Positions 20,067 through 31,351 of a stretch of 64,000 bases of DNA are shown here, piece after piece. The DNA is from Chondrus crispus. Lineage: Eukaryota > Rhodophyta > Florideophyceae > Gigartinales > Gigartinaceae. The notes beneath the pieces are model-generated. The model ran no database searches. It had not been told where the DNA came from and was given only the letters and a program-made list of their open reading frames with translations. The stretch spans positions 1 to 64,000 of the forward strand of contig NW_005179069.1 in NCBI RefSeq assembly GCF_000350225.1. Reading direction: 5' to 3'. The stretch's first letter is position 1, and the number at the start of each line of letters is the position of its first letter. The translations under genes and the position numbers were made by a program.

Positions 20067-21466
20067 GAGCATTCCTTTATATGCTGTTCAAGAGGAGGTG
20101 GGAACGAGCATTATGCTGCTTCATGTGCACACCTGTGTATCCATACAAGGATACGTTTGGAATAGAGCTGAAATAGACGCTGTCCAATATCTCCATTTCG
20201 ACGTGTGATAGCGCAACTAAAAATGAATGTCACGTCTCTGGACAGGCCGTTAACCGCTTATGAGACAGTTCGGCTTGGGTTTGGCAAGCCCAACACGTTA
20301 TTGTGATATATGAAAATATTCACGTTTGTTTCGTTAAAATTTTGATTTTCACACTTGACTAGTCTCTAAAACCATGAAACCATGAAGTGGTGTGGAGAAA
20401 GTAACAACCGGTCGGGGGATCGGAACGAAAAAAGTGAAAAGCTGACTTTTCGGTCACGCTATTGTTCGCAATCGAAGAAATCTAGCCAGTGCCTCGCAGT
20501 TTTTGGAGATTTCTATGTTATTCCGTTGCGCATTTTCACACGACCAACCCATCAGTTCATGTTCAGGTGATAAACCAAACGTTAAATTTAAAGCGTCACG
20601 GAACGAATATTAGATGTGGAGGGAATGTTGCCAAAGTTTTTCAGCTCAAGCTTATGCTTGCTGTAGGAGAGACTCAAGACCGTAGTCATGTTTACTGAGG
20701 GAAGGACCGACGGCGGTGTTAAGTACCGTGGGGGTGCTATGTACACGTGTAACATACGACACAGATAGCCCTGCCCAAGCAGGTCTGGGGCCTTTGTCGG
20801 GTCAAAGTTGGCCACTAAAACCGGCACCAGAGGCGCGAAGGGTGTTTTCACTGAGATTGGGCTATGTCTACTCAGCTACTTTCTAACATGCGTGAGTGCC
20901 CCCCATCATCATCTTGAAAATATCCTGCTCGAGCTCGGGCGCGCTACGGTTCATCTCTACTTTATCTGCTTACGTGAAGTGTCTTCTAACTGGAAGTATA
21001 TTCCACCGAGTATAATACCTCCTAAAGAATGGGGTACAGATCGTCTGCCTTCTCGGCTGAAGACGAGAATCGCTTCAATGATGTCGTAGAAACCAAACCC
21101 GTAAGCGTCAATTGTAAGCAGGTCCGGTTTTCACTCCTAATGATGCAGTAAGTTGAGATTACTGCTGTCGCAAATTGATATCGACTGGTTTTGGAGGCCG
21201 TATATGATGCAATGCTGTACGGTGTTGGCGTCTTTAGTCTTGTCGTGACGGCGATAGATTACAAAACACAGTAGTAGCTCCACATGAGAATACAGTAACA
21301 CCTCATCCTGCGTTGCTGTGGTGGAGCATTTGCTTTGTCCCGCCCTCTACGCAATGATGGTGAAAATAGTGCATGAGGGGAGGCAACACAGTGTCGTATA
21401 AATAGTGCTGCTGGCAGGCGAACAAATCGCAAAGGGTTGGCAGCCAAGTAAAAAACAAGACAAGAG
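20067..21466. other. Spacer with dispersed repeat and unsupported ORFs
   Basis: About 20645-20780 matches the reverse complement of about 9380-9510 (GGAGAGACTCAAGACC, GACGGTGTTAAG, GCTATGTAC). The downstream plus ORF 20808-21089 has no ATG near its start and no domain. The rest is AT-rich. Confidence 0.4.
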
Positions 21467-21471
21467 AGTGC

Positions 21472-22062
21472 TGTGGCATATCCCCCTCCCGGAATTAGAT
21501 TTAGATTAGATTTGCAGCTGTAGAGCCCGAGCTCTACAGTACCTCAGCCCGCGCGCACACGTGTAGTGTCAGTCCCGACGGCTGACAGTATTACAGTGCA
21601 GGCCGACCTGCACTACGGTAGCACACTACAGTACATCGGTACTGTAGTGTCATGATAGATAATTGTGTACATTAAATATGAGCGGACCGCCGGCGGTGGA
21701 GGGGGGACAAGCACGGACTTGTCAAGGATTCTCCACCTTGGTCCGCCCGCTTACTTTTAGGTACTTCCGTCCGTTTTACCTAAGAGTCGCACCGCGCGCG
21801 GGTTGAGGACGCGCGTAGCACGCCCACGAGCCGGCTCCGCCTCCGCCCGTCGGTACTGGATCGTCACCCAGTACCGCTCCAGGGCGTCGAGGCGTAGAAC
21901 CGCTCGCGCGTGCGCGCGTCCTCCCCGATCCCGCTCTACCACCGCTACCTCGAGCCCGTGCTCGGTACCGTGGGTGGGCCGTGCTTCTGTCTTCCCGCCG
22001 ATCGGGGTCTTCCCGAACTGTCAGTACTCACCCCCCTCGTCGTTGGGGGTGATTATACTACA
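21472..22062 (+). repeat. 5' LTR of element A (591 bp)
   Basis: Begins TGTGGCATATCCCC and ends GATTATACTACA. It contains CACACGTGTA sites, palindromic TACAGTA/TACTGTA motifs, a TATA-like ACATTAAATATG near 21668, and after it a stem AGCGGACC paired with GGTCCGCC that may form a leader structure. The 3' end holds the CACCCCC/GGGGGTG hairpin. Confidence 0.95.
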
Positions 22063-22063
22063 G

Positions 22064-22082
22064 TGGTCTCCCGACCTAGAAG
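22064..22082 (+). promoter_or_regulatory. Primer-binding site of element A
   Basis: TGGTCTCCCGACCTAGAAG begins one base after the LTR with TGG, the complement of tRNA CCA. The identical 19 bases occur at the same place in element B (48890-48908) and diverge immediately after. The priming tRNA would end CUUCUAGGUCGGGAGACCA; I cannot assign its amino acid. Confidence 0.8.
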
Positions 22083-22139
22083 ACTCTCACGATCGAACCG
22101 AGAAGACTATCGTTTACCTCCGCGTCCGTACGCGTCGAG

Positions 22140-24701
22140 ATGAGTGGCGAATATCCCACCTCGATTCGCTCGGAGCCCGCCGATGTGCGAGAGGCCGCGC
22201 TCCGCGTCCGAGTCGGCGACGGCGACGCTGGTCCCCGAGACCGCGAACCGTCGCCCGACTTCTCCGAAGGACGCGCTCGTGCGATGTACGATCGCATCGC
22301 GGAGTATATCGAAGATGTCCGAACATTCCTCCGTATCGACGTCTCCGACAGCGTCTACGCCCGCTGTATGGATGAGTTGCGCTCCCTCCGCTAAGGAAGG
22401 TTTGAGCGCGTAACTCAGTCTTTGGAGAACCTGCGCGCTCTCGTCGACCAGCTACAGTCCCGTTTGGTACTGGTCGAAGAGGCGCGCATCGATTCCCCCG
22501 CCATGAACGTTGCGGGTCGACCCGCGAGTGCAAACTCCGGGGTCCGACGCGACCCACAACCCTTCCCATCAGCCGAACAGATGGGAGCGTTCGCGCACAT
22601 GGCGGCGGAGCTCAACTCAACGCGCCGCCGTGCCCGTGAGATGGAACAAACCTCGGCCGAGAGGCCGCCCGGAGCCCCCTCGAGTGGGCCCGGTGCCACT
22701 GTTCCTCCGGGCGCATCCGGAGCGCAGGAGTGGCCCCCGACTGGAGCCGTCACCAGTCGGAGGGCGGAGGACATCAAGCCGACGGCGGACGCGAACTTCG
22801 CGTCCGAGACTCAGGCCCTGCCGTATGCATCCGGAAGCATGCGGCAGTCCCGACGGGTACCGGACGAACCCGACCGTGGCCGTGGAGGAGTCGCCCGCGG
22901 ATCAGGGGAACCGATTCTCCCCTTCGATCCTCGCTGGGGCGGCTACCAGCCAGCGGATCTTACCGCGCATCCCGGCCCCGTCGACGTCCGAACGTTGCCC
23001 GTCACGCCGTTCGGAACATTGGGCCCCGTCGAACCCGGGCTCGAGCCCGTCCACACCATGATACAGGAGTTCAGCGCCGTCGCTAACTACCGCATGTATC
23101 GGTTGGACAACACCTCGAGGCTCGTTACCTCGGGTGACGCGGGACGGATCGCGAAGTACGTCCAACGCTGCCGTGGGCTCCGTCCCACGATGAAGAGCTT
23201 CGACGGTACTGACGCGATTCAGTTGCTCCCGTTTCTGAAGGATATCCGGATAACCTTCAATGCCCAGCACCTGACCGAAGGTGTGGCAATCCGTGTCTTC
23301 GCTCACTTCCTCGAGCGGGACGCGGAGCGGTTGTATACGAGTTACACCATTCGCGGCCTCCGCGCCGGCCAGCTCCACGACGACACGAGCTGGCCTGGCC
23401 TCGTCAACCAATTTATCAAACGCTACCTAACCGACGACGTGTTGGGGGAAGCGTTTGACGCTGTCGCGTCGACGCGACAGCTTCCTCACGAAACCGAGAA
23501 CACGTTCGCAGACCGGCTGGAATCCGCCGCGTTCCAATGCACGGCCGTGTTCCCAGAACAAGCTCTCGCGCACTACTTCGTGCGCGGACTGTCCACTGCG
23601 ACCCGGGCCGCAGTGGCAGAGACGATGCAAAGGTTGCCCGGACAACAGAAGACCGAACTCTCAACGATTCGCCGTATCGCAACGGCCGAGGGTACAACCT
23701 ACCGCGCCCGTCGCGGGTTGCCGCTGCCGGACCCGAAGCCGGCAGCGAAGGGAGTCCGAACTCCAAGGTCACACGGAACGAGTTCGCCGGCGACCGCCCT
23801 CCACATTGGAGAAGATGAGTGGCAGGCCGACCCTGTCCTCATCACGCAAGGCTTCGACCGGGCAGGAGGCCGACCCCCTACGCCAGCTTCCACCGGTTCG
23901 ACCGGAAGCTTCGCAACGGCATTCGCACACACGCCGAGGGCCACGGGTGGTCCGAACCACAACATGGCCGAGCTGGATATCTCCCGTCGAGAAGAAGACC
24001 GCGGGCTGCCTAACGTGCCTCGACTCACCGATGAGGAGGCACGCCACGCGGCGACTTTCGCGTCGACCGATGGCAGCGCGTACATTTGTTGGCTGTGCCG
24101 GACGTACGGCCACGCCATGTACGCGTGCCCGTTCCTGTCGCCTGAACAACGTCAGTTCACGGCGTACAGGAACAACCGCTATCAGATGGAGACGCGCCCC
24201 GGAATGCGCAATCTCATCCAGCAGTCTACGCGGGCAGACCGAGGCCCGCGTCGAGGTGACCCGAGCCGATCGGGTGGGGGCGTCCGTTTTGCCCCTCGTG
24301 AAGGCGGGTACCGATACCCGGGGACCGATCAAAGGGATCGACGTGACCCTCGTCGGATGGATACGCGATATCCCCGTCGAGATGGGCGAGGCGACCGGGG
24401 CCGACCCCCGTTGCCCCAAGGGGTACAGGACGCCATCATGTACCGCCAAGACTGGGCTGGTGAGACGCACCCCCAGCCCACGGAAGGAGGCGGAGAGGAG
24501 CCCGTTCTCTCCGCCCCTCGAGTATTGCAACGGCCGGACGTTGCAATCCAAGGCCACGAAGTATCCGATTACTTCGTAGAAGATGGCCAGTCGGGGTGGG
24601 GAAACCGTCCCCATCCGCGCGGCCAAGGGCCCGTCGACGCGCTAGCTAACGATAGCCAAGCAAATAGCACTGACAGCTCGGGTAGTTCGAAAAACCCGTA
24701 A
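22140..24701 (+). pseudogene. gag: Gag of element A (one TAA)
   Basis: ATG at 22140. An in-frame TAA at 22392-22394 falls where element B has an AAA codon, so it is a point mutation, and the frame continues to 24701. Structural Gag that packages element RNA. The region encoded at about 23200-23700 (FDGTDAIQLLPFLKDIRITF ... HYFVRGL) matches Ty3-type retrotransposon gag. A CX2CX4HX4C knuckle (CWLCRTYGHAMYAC) is encoded at 24087-24128. It is followed by an Arg-rich tail. The last codons overlap the pol frame by 16 bases. Downstream initiation at an internal ATG (for example 22503) could still produce most of Gag. Confidence 0.88.
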
Positions 24702-27700
24702 AGACGGTTACGTTCGCGCGGTCGCGTGAACCGTCTTGTCAAACCAACCTTGACCCGCCCCTATTTGTCCCCGGCGGGGGAGGGGAATGTTTACCGATAT
24801 TATTCCCCTCAACCCTGCACAAGCGCACCGAGACACCCGTAAGCTCGGTGCGAAAGGACGAGGACGCTGAGGCAACCGTGAGCCCGGCGCACATGAAGGA
24901 AGGCACTGTGGCAACCGTGAGCCAAGTGCCTAACAAGAAGCGCATCGAACGCGCCAGCGGCCCGACCCAGGGGGAACCGGGGCCGCCAGAAGAATTCAAG
25001 CCGCGTACGAACGCGACTTGTCGCGGGGACGCGGCCGACCGAAGGGCGCCCCGCGACCAAGGCCGAAGGACGCGGAAGAGAAGTCGGAATCGGCGCCGGC
25101 GGCCCAGGCGGAACGATCTCGCCGAGCCGGGCACGCCGAAGGTGGTCGACGGCGTCATTTGCCTTATGACTTCGAAGATTTACAACGTCCTCGGCTCGAT
25201 AGCCACGGAGGGAAATGCCTTCAAGCCCCGCACGATCGCCGTTGATACGTGCTCAGGGTACAATCTGGTGAGGAAGGCGGACCTTCCTCCCGATTGGTCG
25301 CGGTACGTTATCCGCGACGCGCCACTGCCCCGATTGGCAGGCGCGAATAGCAACCCGCTTAAGCTCTCGGCCGTCGTACGCCTGGCCGTGCGGTTGAGGA
25401 ACACGACGTTTCGAATTCCGTTCGTCGTGGCGAACCAGCTCGCCGTGCCGGTCCTCCTTGGTACGGCCTTCATCGATACACACGTACGAAGTATCGACAT
25501 CGAAGCTCAACGGTTGGAGCTCCGCCAAGGTGGCTCCGTTGCCATCGTCGACGGGAAGGGCGAGCCGACTCCCCCAACCAGGCGGCACGGACGTCAGACA
25601 AGCCGGGCTGACGCACGCGACGAAGCCCCGCAGGCGATCCGAATCGCCCGCTGGGTTACCATTCCCGCGAGGTCGCAGGCCCGTGTGCGCGTCACCACGG
25701 CGGGGAGGGGCCTCGTGTTTATGGAGCCGAAGCCATCACTCCAACACCGACATGGAGTGAGGCTGACGAACGGCGTCGCCGAGGTCCTGCCGAACCAGAC
25801 CTTCGACGTCATCGTCGCGAACTTTTCGCGACGGGAAAGGCGGCTTCCGAAACACACCGTTGTGGGATAAGCTAAACGCAACCCCCTCGCAATCCTGACG
25901 CCTGAACGCCGCGTCGCCGAGGGGATCGCGCACGCGCTACACCTCACCGACTTGACCGATCAAGTCGGAACGGCAGGAGCTGGTCGACCAGGCTCCGCCC
26001 AGGGGGCAACCGTTGAGGAGAGAGGAGCCAGTACGGACGGCCGACTGGTGAAGTGCCCGCCGCCGGAAGGGGGCACTGCACCCGCCTCTAAAAAGGATCC
26101 CGAAAATCCGCCCGAGGATTGGGAAAGAGAAATCGACTTGTCATACGTCGATAGTGACAAGTTCCGGGGCCACGTGCTCGAGATGCTCCGTAAGCACTCG
26201 AGTCTGTGGAGCGGGGCGCTCGGAACGATCCGAGCGACCGAACACCGCATTCCCCTCGAACCGGGTACGAAGCCGATACGTTCAATGCCCTACCGAAAGG
26301 GGCCGGCTATGCGTGAGATGGTCGCCAAGGAAGTCGACAAAATGTTGAACGCAGGGGTAATCGAACCCGCGAGCACCGAGTGGGCGTCCCCCGTGGTGCT
26401 CGTACCGAAGAAAGACGGCTCTCTTCGGTTCTGCGTGGACTACCGGCGTCTCAACGCAAAGACGGCAACAGATTCGTATCCGCTACCCCGGATGGACGAC
26501 TGCATCGATTCGCTCGGAGATGCAGCCGTCTTTACGACGTTGGATTGCAATTCTGGTTATTGGCAGATCCCCGTGGCTCCGGAAGACCGGGACAAGACCA
26601 CGTTCACTACGCATATGGGAACGTTTCGCCATTTGCGTATGCCGTTCGGGCTAAAAGGGGCACCGGCCACCTTCCAACGTGCCCTCGACATCATCCTATC
26701 TGGCGTCCGATGGCAGATATGCCTCGTCTACCTGGATGATGTCATCGTGTTCTCCCGTACGCACGGAGAACACGCGAAGCATCTCGACACTGTCTTGAGC
26801 TTGTTGAGGAGCGCCGGAATCTCCCTCAAGCTCAAGAAGTGTAGCTTCTTCCAACCGAAGGTGCATTACTTGGGGCACGTCATTTCCACAGGTAAGCTGA
26901 GCGTCGCCGAAGCAGCGGCGGACGCCTTCAAGACGTTCACGTTTCCGAGGACGTTGACGCAGGTGCGCTCGTACCTCGGAGCGTGCAACGTCTACCGCCG
27001 CTTCGTGAAGGGGTTCGCGAAAATTGCGCGCCCATTAACGGACATGACGCGCAAGGACGCGGACCCCAACTTCGACGACCCGACCGAGCTGCAACTTCAA
27101 GCGTTCGAAGCGTTGAAGGAGCGGATGATTTCCCCGCCGATCCTAGCATTGCCGCGGTACGGTCGGCCGTACATGATCGACACTGATGCTAGTGCCTATC
27201 AACTGGGCTGTACGTTGCTCCAGAAACACGAAGGCGCCAACGACTGGCGCCCCGTGGGGTATTGGTCGTACTCACTGTCCGATAGTGAGCGCAACTACAG
27301 CGCTACGGAACGCGAGTGCTTTGCCGTAGTGTGGGCCGTACGCACACTACGGCCGTACATCAAAGGTACCAAGTTCACCGTCCGGACGGACCATGATGCC
27401 CTCCGATGGCTTATGTCCCTCACGGAGAGCTCCGGAAGGCTTACCCGGTGGCGACTGCGGTTGGCGGAATACGACTTCACCATCCAGTACTGCCCCGGGC
27501 GCGTGCACCAGGTGCCCGATGCCCTGTCACGCCTCGTGTCGCCAAGAGTCACCGACGACCCTCGCCCAGTCGTCGAGGTGGATGACGACATTCCCACCTT
27601 CGATGCCGGTACGACCGTCCGTGACATGTCGGACGAGCTCGCGGACCACGTCTGTACCGCGAGCTGCGATCACAAGGCCGTCCATGTCTTCGTGAAAACA

Positions 27701-29401
27701 AGGAACCAAGCCGGATCGCGAAGAGGGTCGCGCGTCCGTACGCGCGACGAGCCGAGGGGCGACGACGAGGCCCCCGCTCTTGAAGGACCCACCTCGTTCT
27801 GGAAGGAGAACGACGAGTTCGACGCTGTCGACATCGAGCGCGCCGGACAACCCGAAGTTGGCGCGCCCGCCTCCACGGTCGCCCCTCCGCAGGACGACCT
27901 TCTGGCCCCTCTTACGCTAGAGGAGGTAGCCGAAGAGCAACGCGTGGATGACTTCTGCCAGACCGTACTGGCACGACAGTCAGAGTCCCGGGACTCCGCG
28001 TTCTTCGAAGACCACCACGGGGTGCTCAAACGGAGACACCCCTTCGACCCTGACATCGTGCAGGTCGTGGTGCCACGGACGCTACGGGCTCGGCTTCTCC
28101 AGCTCTGCCACACACCAACCATCGCAGGACACCCGGGCCAGAACCGTATGTACTTCGCGCTCCGTCGCGCGTACTACTGGCCCCATCTCGCTGCAGATGT
28201 CGCAGCTACGGTGCGAGGGTGCCGAACATGCGCGATGAACCGTGTTAAGTTGCGGAAACACCTCAACCGTTTGAAGTTGTTTCCGGCAACACGGCCGCTT
28301 GAGAGCCTCGCCATCGACATCTTGGGACCGCTACCCAAGACGAAGGCCGGGAAACGGTTCCTTCTCGTAATTACGGATCGTTTCACCAAGCTGACTCAAG
28401 TTGTGGCACGGCGGACCGTAACCGCGTACACGGTAGCCGTCGCGTTCTGCGACGCGTGGGTATTTAAATACGGCGTCCCACGCTCGCTACTGTCGGATAA
28501 CGGACCGCAGTTTAACGCGAAGTTCTTCCACAGCACGTGCCGTGTCCTGGGGGTGACGAACTTGTACACTTCGGCGTACCACCCCCAGACGAACGGGCAG
28601 GTCGAGCGATACAACCGGACGATCGCTTCGATGTTACGGAATTACGTCGGCGAACATCAGGACGACTGGGACGTGTACGTGGGGCCGCTCACGTACGCGT
28701 ACAACTCCCACGTACATCGTACGACGAGTACCGCGCCCTTCGAGCTCGTCCTCAGCCCACCCCCGCCGGAGTTCTCTCTACGTAGAGCCGACGGTGACGC
28801 GCCCCCGTCCGACAGGGGCAGCGCGCGCGCTGAGTTCCTCAAGACGTTGGACGACACGATCCAGAAGGCGTACGGGAGCCTGCATCGGACGCAGGCTCGG
28901 TACAAGCGCGACTTCGATAAGCGCGTCAGACGGTTCAACGCACGTATCAAGCCAGGTAATTACGTCTACCTGAACCCCACCGATGGGGCAAAGACGTCTA
29001 ACAAGCTCGCGTCGCCCGCCGTTGGGCCATACCGCGTATTCTCCAACGACCGGCGAACCATCACGATCGATCGTGATGGTGTCACCGAGCGCGTCTCCGC
29101 AGACCGCTGCCTGTACGCGCCACCACCGACGGGCGCGCCACGGGCGAGTACGACAGCCCCAAGCGACCTTGCCGACAAGGTCACCGAGGGCACGCAGTAT
29201 GCCGTGGAACGATTACTCCGGCATCGAGCCATGGAGGACGGAACAATCGAGTTCCTCATCAAGTGGGCGGATTACGACACGCCCACATGGACCGCCCGGA
29301 CTCACGTTCCGGAGGAGTTGGTGTCTCGTTACGCCCAACGCCTCCAGAGACGCACCGGCAGGAACCTCACGTCTGACGTGAACGCGGACGTTCACGCTTG
29401 A
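24686..29401 (+). pseudogene. pol: Pol of element A: PR-RT-RH-IN-chromodomain (one TAA)
   Basis: The pol frame is open from 24686 (entry by -1 frameshift) to TGA 29399-29401, interrupted only by TAA 25868-25870, where B has a TAC tyrosine. Protease: VDTCSGYNLV at 25241, with Cys in place of the Gly of D-T/S-G. Reverse transcriptase: VPKKDGSLRFCVDYR, YLDD at 26729. RNase H: MIDTDASAY. Integrase: HHCC zinc site (HTPTIAGH, CRTC), then D in DILGP, D in LSDNGPQF, E in QVERYN. C-terminal chromodomain (about 29197-29345: YAVERLLRH, FLIKWADYD). It performs protein processing, DNA synthesis and integration. The chromodomain of such elements targets heterochromatin marks. Confidence 0.92.
24687..24736 (+). 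promoter_or_regulatory. Candidate -1 ribosomal frameshift signal, element A
   Basis: In the gag frame TCG AAA AAC CCG TAA, the heptamer is G AAA AAC. A 6-base spacer leads to a stem AGACGGTT (24702-24709), extended by ACG/CGT across a bulged G, closing with AACCGTCT (24729-24736). The pol frame opens at 24686 and lies -1 relative to gag. The same arrangement with a perfect A AAA AAC is at 51538-51585 in element B. Confidence 0.7.
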
Positions 29402-29418
29402 GAGGGGGGCCCTCAACC
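29380..29418 (+). promoter_or_regulatory. Hairpin plus internal polypurine tract at pol end, element A
   Basis: GTGAACGcggaCGTTCAC is an inverted repeat covering the last pol codons, followed by the stop and GAGAGGGGGGCC. The same combination occurs just before the 3' LTR, so this may be a second plus-strand primer site or a relic of an ancestral LTR junction. Element B has the counterpart at 56155-56191. Confidence 0.6.
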
Positions 29419-31351
29419 GCTTCGTTACGGTTGACGTGAGAACCGCACAGAAGTCAAGCCGTATTTGACTCCCAAAACCCAAGAACGCACGACGTAAAGG
29501 CGAGGCAGTACGGACTGCTAGCAAGGATCTCGACCCCGCAGTGACCGACGATACGAGAACGCAGAGCTCGAAGGGGAGTCGAATACCCCTTCCGGAGCTG
29601 AAAGGTCGGACACCCCCCCCCGAACAGGGTCACCGGACGTTCCGTTAAGTCCGATCATCGCGGCGAGGGGAGGTCCAACGACTGAGGCAACCCCAATGGA
29701 ATCACGGGACCCCTTGGAATAATAGTGGAGAGGAGCTGAAACGCGGGGCGTAGAGACCGAGAGTCACTGTGGCTCGTGAGGATGGGGGTCCCAAATGAGA
29801 CAACGAGCAGCTCCGCCAACGGCTAATACGCGAAAATTGGGGCAAGGAGAAAACTACACTGTCATACCCCCGACCCGGTCTCGACAGCACTACCGGCGGA
29901 TGAGGTGTGAAAAAAATGAGAAGAAATGGGGACACTTGTCGTACAGTGCCGCAACCCCACGCAGCGCCCCGCTCGCTCGGTGTCAATCCGCCACCCCGGG
30001 AATGGAAAAATTAACGGAAAATTAATCGAAAAAAAGGGCAACTCACGTGAGCGAACGTACGCACGTCGGCATACGAGACACGCAATGCCCCGCGGGATAC
30101 TGTACGAATCACCACCGCCGTCTGTTGCGCCTAATGAAGTGACGACTTCATAGTGGTAGAACGCTGTGCCACACCTCGACTCGGCTCGTTGCGCACCGAC
30201 ACCGCGCACAACCCCTGGGCCGACCGCAATACCGCTCAGGAAGCCTGTTGGACACCGGCCTTCTTTCCCCGCTCCGCGCGTCTTGCGCGTCCGCGCCCTC
30301 GCCCTCGAAGGGCGAGGGGCGCCAAGAAGGAGACGCGTCTTGCGCGTCCGCGCCCTCGCCCTCGAAGGGCGAGGGGCGCAAAGAAGGAGACGCGTGTTGC
30401 GCGTCCGCGCCCTCGCCCTCGAAGGGCGAGGGGCGCCAAGAAGGAGACGCGTGTTGCGCGTCCGCGCCCTCGCCCCCGAAGGGCGAGGGGCGCGAGGCAT
30501 AAGACGGAAACCCCAACGCTGCGCCCTCGCCACCAAATGGCAAGGGGCTCCCGATCCTTCTTCGCCCCTTTCTCCTCCGCGTCTGGGAGAGAAAGAGCGG
30601 GGCACCAAGGAACAAGGAAGCCGAGGAGCCAAATGCGTTGAGCACTGTTTCGAAAAACGAGCCGCGGTGAGCCCGCTGCGCGGGCGGAAAAGAAATGGCT
30701 CGCCGGAAGCTATACGCGGGCAGAAGAAAAGGAGGGCAACAGGCCTCTGGAGTCCCGAGACAGGGAGGGGGATGAGCGAGTCCGTCCCTCGCCAGGGCAA
30801 GTCAGGTAGGAACCCCTGAGGAACAGCACCGTGGGCATACCGCTGTCGTACAGGGCGCTTGCACGCCGTGTGCAAGAGGAGGAGTCCAGCTCGCCAGTCT
30901 ACGACCACAGACACGCACCGCGCTCCCCAACCCCGCGCCGCCTCGCGCTCTACGTCTCCATGCCCCTGTCGGCCGGCCCCGACGACCACGGTGAGCAACC
31001 AGTATAACGCTTCGCGGCCCGCGCAGTGCTGTCAGGGCGCGCGCGACGAGACGGCCAAGTAGGCCGTGCGCCGTGACGGCGGCCTCGGCTTCACGACCCA
31101 CCTCCCCGTCATGCCCATCACGGGCAGGACCTGGAGAGCCCTCAAACAACCTGTCGACCCCAGCTTGGCCACGGAGGATACCAACGCGCGAAGGGTAATG
31201 GGAAGAAGAGGACCGACGCAAAGAACACGTAACCAGGAAAGCAATTTTACTGTGACCCGGCGACGAGTCATCCCCCTTCCCCCTTTTTTTTTTATTGTCT
31301 GGTTGACGGAGGGGTGAAGGGTCCCGCGCGGTCAGCGACCAGACCGCGCGG
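29419..31351. other. Element A region between pol and antisense ORF
   Basis: GC-rich sequence with long overlapping ORFs on both strands that are explained by the 57-bp tandem repeat and high GC. No conserved protein is recognised. The antisense ORF ends at 31352. Confidence 0.5.
30278..30510. repeat. 57-bp tandem repeat, about four copies, each with a 10-bp hairpin
   Basis: Units start near 30278, 30335, 30392 and 30449. Each contains CCCTCGCCCTcgaAGGGCGAGGG, a perfect 10-bp stem with a 3-base loop. Fifty-seven is a multiple of three, so all reading frames stay open, which explains the overlapping ORFs here. Confidence 0.95.

Noticed and set aside
22064..22082. tRNA gene remnant next to the LTR
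   Set aside because: It is the complement of a tRNA 3' end at the expected primer-binding position, with no cloverleaf around it.
23455..24626. Long plus and minus ORFs inside gag of A
   Set aside because: Shadows of gag; their conserved features vanish in element B while the gag frame is conserved.
29862..30998. 378-codon minus-strand ORF and overlapping plus ORFs
   Set aside because: They are produced by the 57-bp tandem repeat, which keeps all frames open.
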